Assembly: GCA_015680685.1 (NCBI GenBank)
Contig: MNCI01034662.1
Location: 33,208-66,916 of the forward strand
From: Gnetum montanum
Lineage: Eukaryota; Streptophyta; Gnetopsida; Gnetales; Gnetaceae
Length of the DNA: 33,709 bases
Direction of reading: 5' to 3'
The notes under the pieces were generated by a model. It was not told the DNA's origin and did no database searches. It saw nothing but the letters and a program-made list of their open reading frames with translations. The stretch's first letter is position 1; each line of letters opens with the position of its first letter. Both the position numbers and the translations under genes were made by a program. This document shows positions 31,926 through 33,709 of this stretch, in pieces.

Positions 31926-32845
31926 CGATGAAGTATCAAAGTGTTGCATTGATGGGCCCCCATTGACATGGCCTCATTGACGGGTCCTCGTTGATGTGGC
32001 CCTATCAATGTGGTGTTGCCTCCTTGATGGGGCCATGTCGACATAGCATTTTCTACATTTATGAGGCCTCATCGATGCATCTCCATAATAAAGTCTATAA
32101 ATACATGCTCACCCATTGTGTTTATAGCATGTCTAGTCATAGTTGTAGCAGAGATCTTGTAATTTTATCATTTAAGAGTTTAGATATTTTTTTGAGTACC
32201 TACAGCAAGAGTTAGAAAGTGTATAGATCTTTATTTGAGCATTAATGTACATGAGCACACCAGTGTGAATGGTAATAAAGAAAAGCCTTTTGATCAAACC
32301 TTGCAGCACTTGGAATAGATTAATGATTTATTTATGCAATTTCCATTTTCATTATGTGATTAATTAAGATAAGTAAGACTTTAACTAATTAACTAATTGA
32401 GCTAAATAGATTAAACACATAAGTATGATAGCTTCGAGCATAACATACAACACTTGATAGTCCTAGCAATGCTTAACACTTAGTAGCCCAACAGTGTTGT
32501 ATGCATTTAGGATGTGTACAAAAAGTGGGATCAGATGCTTATGTTAGGATAGTTAGTTATTAATTAGTAATCAAATTAGTTAAATAGGTTAATAAATTGA
32601 ATTTTAAGTTGTTATCAATTATAGGCAAATAAAATATAAAATAATAAAAATCATGTCCCCTAATTACACTTAACTGTACAACTAAGTTTCATAAGTGTAG
32701 TTGGGAAGACAACGATCGTCACGATTAGATTTCACTTTCTAGAACCAACATACTTAGGAACTTAAGGTTTGTAGAATTTGACCAGATTGCATGTGGACAC
32801 TTATGATTCATATGGTTGGGCATAGGCTATACTCATCACTCATCA
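31926..32845 (+). repeat. 3' LTR of the outer element
   Basis: About 920 bp, from CGATGA (TGATGA with one change) to CTCATCA at 32845. U3 (31940-32075) carries units such as TTGACATGGCC, TTGATGTGGCCC and CATCGATGCATC, like the inner element's U3, not the GATATC type of its partner LTR. TATA: CTATAAATAC near 32094-32103. Confidence 0.8.
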
Positions 32846-33355
32846 AATATAAAACATAAAAAAATGAAAATGATGCGAATTCAAAGCATACCCATTAGTC
32901 TCAATAACAGACTACAAGCATTGGTTATAGAATTAAAAAGACATGTTACCCATGCTTGAAGATCCCCTCTAACTAAGGCCCTTTCTCACTTCTTGCTTCT
33001 CTTTTCTTCTATTTAAGGAATGGTGATTGATTTGTGGGAGCATTCTGATGTCTTGAGGGGATGGACTATTTTGAGAGTATTGATGCAAAGTTACTGGAAG
33101 TGGTTGGTTTTGATTTGGACTAAGGATGGACTTTATTGGATCATCTTAACCATAACATCCACAAGGAACTTCATGTGACCATGATTTAGGACACCATTCC
33201 ACCTTCTCTTTCATTTGTTATTACTTCCCATAATTCACCTCACTGCTGATTTTTCATGGTTTTGTTCAATGCCTTAGTTTGATGTGTCAAAATTCTTAGG
33301 TAGGTTCTTACAGGATTTAGTCCTTAACTTTTGAAAACCATTAATCAACCACAGG
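32846..33355 (+). repeat. Relic of an inner-type spacer
   Basis: Aligns with 21660-22140 of the inner element. It lies between the outer 3' LTR and the next LTR, so a second copy of the inner-type family existed here. No LINE sequence, which flanks the outer element on its left, is present. Confidence 0.6.
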
Positions 33356-33709
33356 TGATGAGTGGCGAGGTACCCCTACACTCAACCATACGAATACGAG
33401 CGTAACATGCGCGATCTGGTCGAACTTCGTAGACTAAGTGCCTACACGCCTTATGGAACACTTAAGGTTAATTATTTGTTGTCTTCCCAAACTTGTATTT
33501 GTCATAGTGTATGGTTAAGTAAGTCTGAGGTATATGATTTTTATAGCTTTTCTGGTTTTATCTCCTATGCTAGTGAGGTGAAGGGTTGAAGAGATTAACT
33601 AACTAACTCTAACTAACTAACTACATCTAAATTAACCTAGTGTTAGCATCCATTCCCACTTACCGTTCACACCCTGAACCGATGCAACCGTGGTTACCAA
33701 ATGCTAGTC
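33356..33709 (-). repeat. LTR, minus orientation, cut by the window end
   Basis: Starts TGATGAGTGGCGAGG at 33356, the reverse complement of the LTR end at 240 and like 4040. No primer-binding site lies on its left, so it is a 3' LTR or a solo LTR whose element continues to the right. It closely resembles the LTR at 1-240 in opposite orientation. Confidence 0.8.

Larger units (their letters stand above)
15222..32845 (+). mobile_element. Outer Ty3/Gypsy element, interrupted by a nested element
   Basis: Order: 5' LTR (15222-16004), tRNA-Asp-type primer site, gag (16157-18091), inner element (18092-26973), rest of gag (26979-27550), protease, RT, RNase H, integrase (to 31260), 3' LTR (31926-32845). 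Without the inner element and one copy of its target duplication it is about 8.7 kb, a normal Gypsy size. Gag reads through cleanly when the inner element is removed. All frames carry many stops. No target-site duplication is seen (GTGAC left, AATAT right) and the two LTRs are of different U3 types, so the element may be a recombinant. Confidence 0.85.

Overview
The window looks like nuclear DNA of a seed plant with a large, retrotransposon-rich genome. The protein of the single convincing gene (a nuclear accD) resembles gymnosperm plastid AccD most closely in my memory of the family. Lineages reported to have moved accD from plastid to nucleus include the gymnosperms Sciadopitys and Gnetum; the sequence alone does not tell me which lineage this is. 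Most of the window is decayed LTR retrotransposons of one Ty3/Gypsy (Athila/Tat-like) superfamily. They share TGATGA...TCATCA LTR ends and a primer-binding site complementary to the 3' end of tRNA-Asp.

Layout. 1-240: 3' end of a plus-strand LTR inserted in the reverse transcriptase region of a minus-strand Gypsy element (241-4893, ending in its own 5' LTR at 4040-4893). 4894-5332: older minus-strand LTR fragment. 5333-12210: gene-poor, AT-rich DNA with short tandem duplications (83, 73, 86 and ~113 bp units), a LINE reverse transcriptase fragment (7430-7699), two possible exons of an unrecognised plus-strand gene (9290-9430, 10361-10723) and repeats next to accD. 12215-13321: intronless, GC-rich accD on the minus strand, with a predicted transit peptide and a TATA box near 13628-13636. 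14376-15215: LINE endonuclease fragment.

15222-32845 is a Gypsy element (outer) whose gag is split by a complete second element (inner, 18092-26973) flanked by a 5-bp target-site duplication (ATTAG/ATTGG). The outer element has recognisable protease, RT, RNase H and integrase remnants, all broken by stops. The inner element has gag and a truncated protease but no pol. In place of pol it carries a second U3-like promoter, a probable intron acceptor and a long broken ORF resembling the 'putative plant transposon protein' family with a coiled-coil C-terminal half. The right flank (32846-33355) is homologous to the inner element's promoter-proximal spacer, and a further minus-strand LTR starts at 33356.

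accD is the only gene I would call functional. Its product is the beta subunit of the plastid acetyl-CoA carboxylase carboxyltransferase, which would need imported BCCP and biotin carboxylase and the alpha subunit (accA), none of them in this window. The two most notable points are the relocated accD and the pol-less inner retroelement with its extra ORF and internal promoter. The two single-N positions (22744, 27777) sit between duplicated sequence and look like assembly joins.
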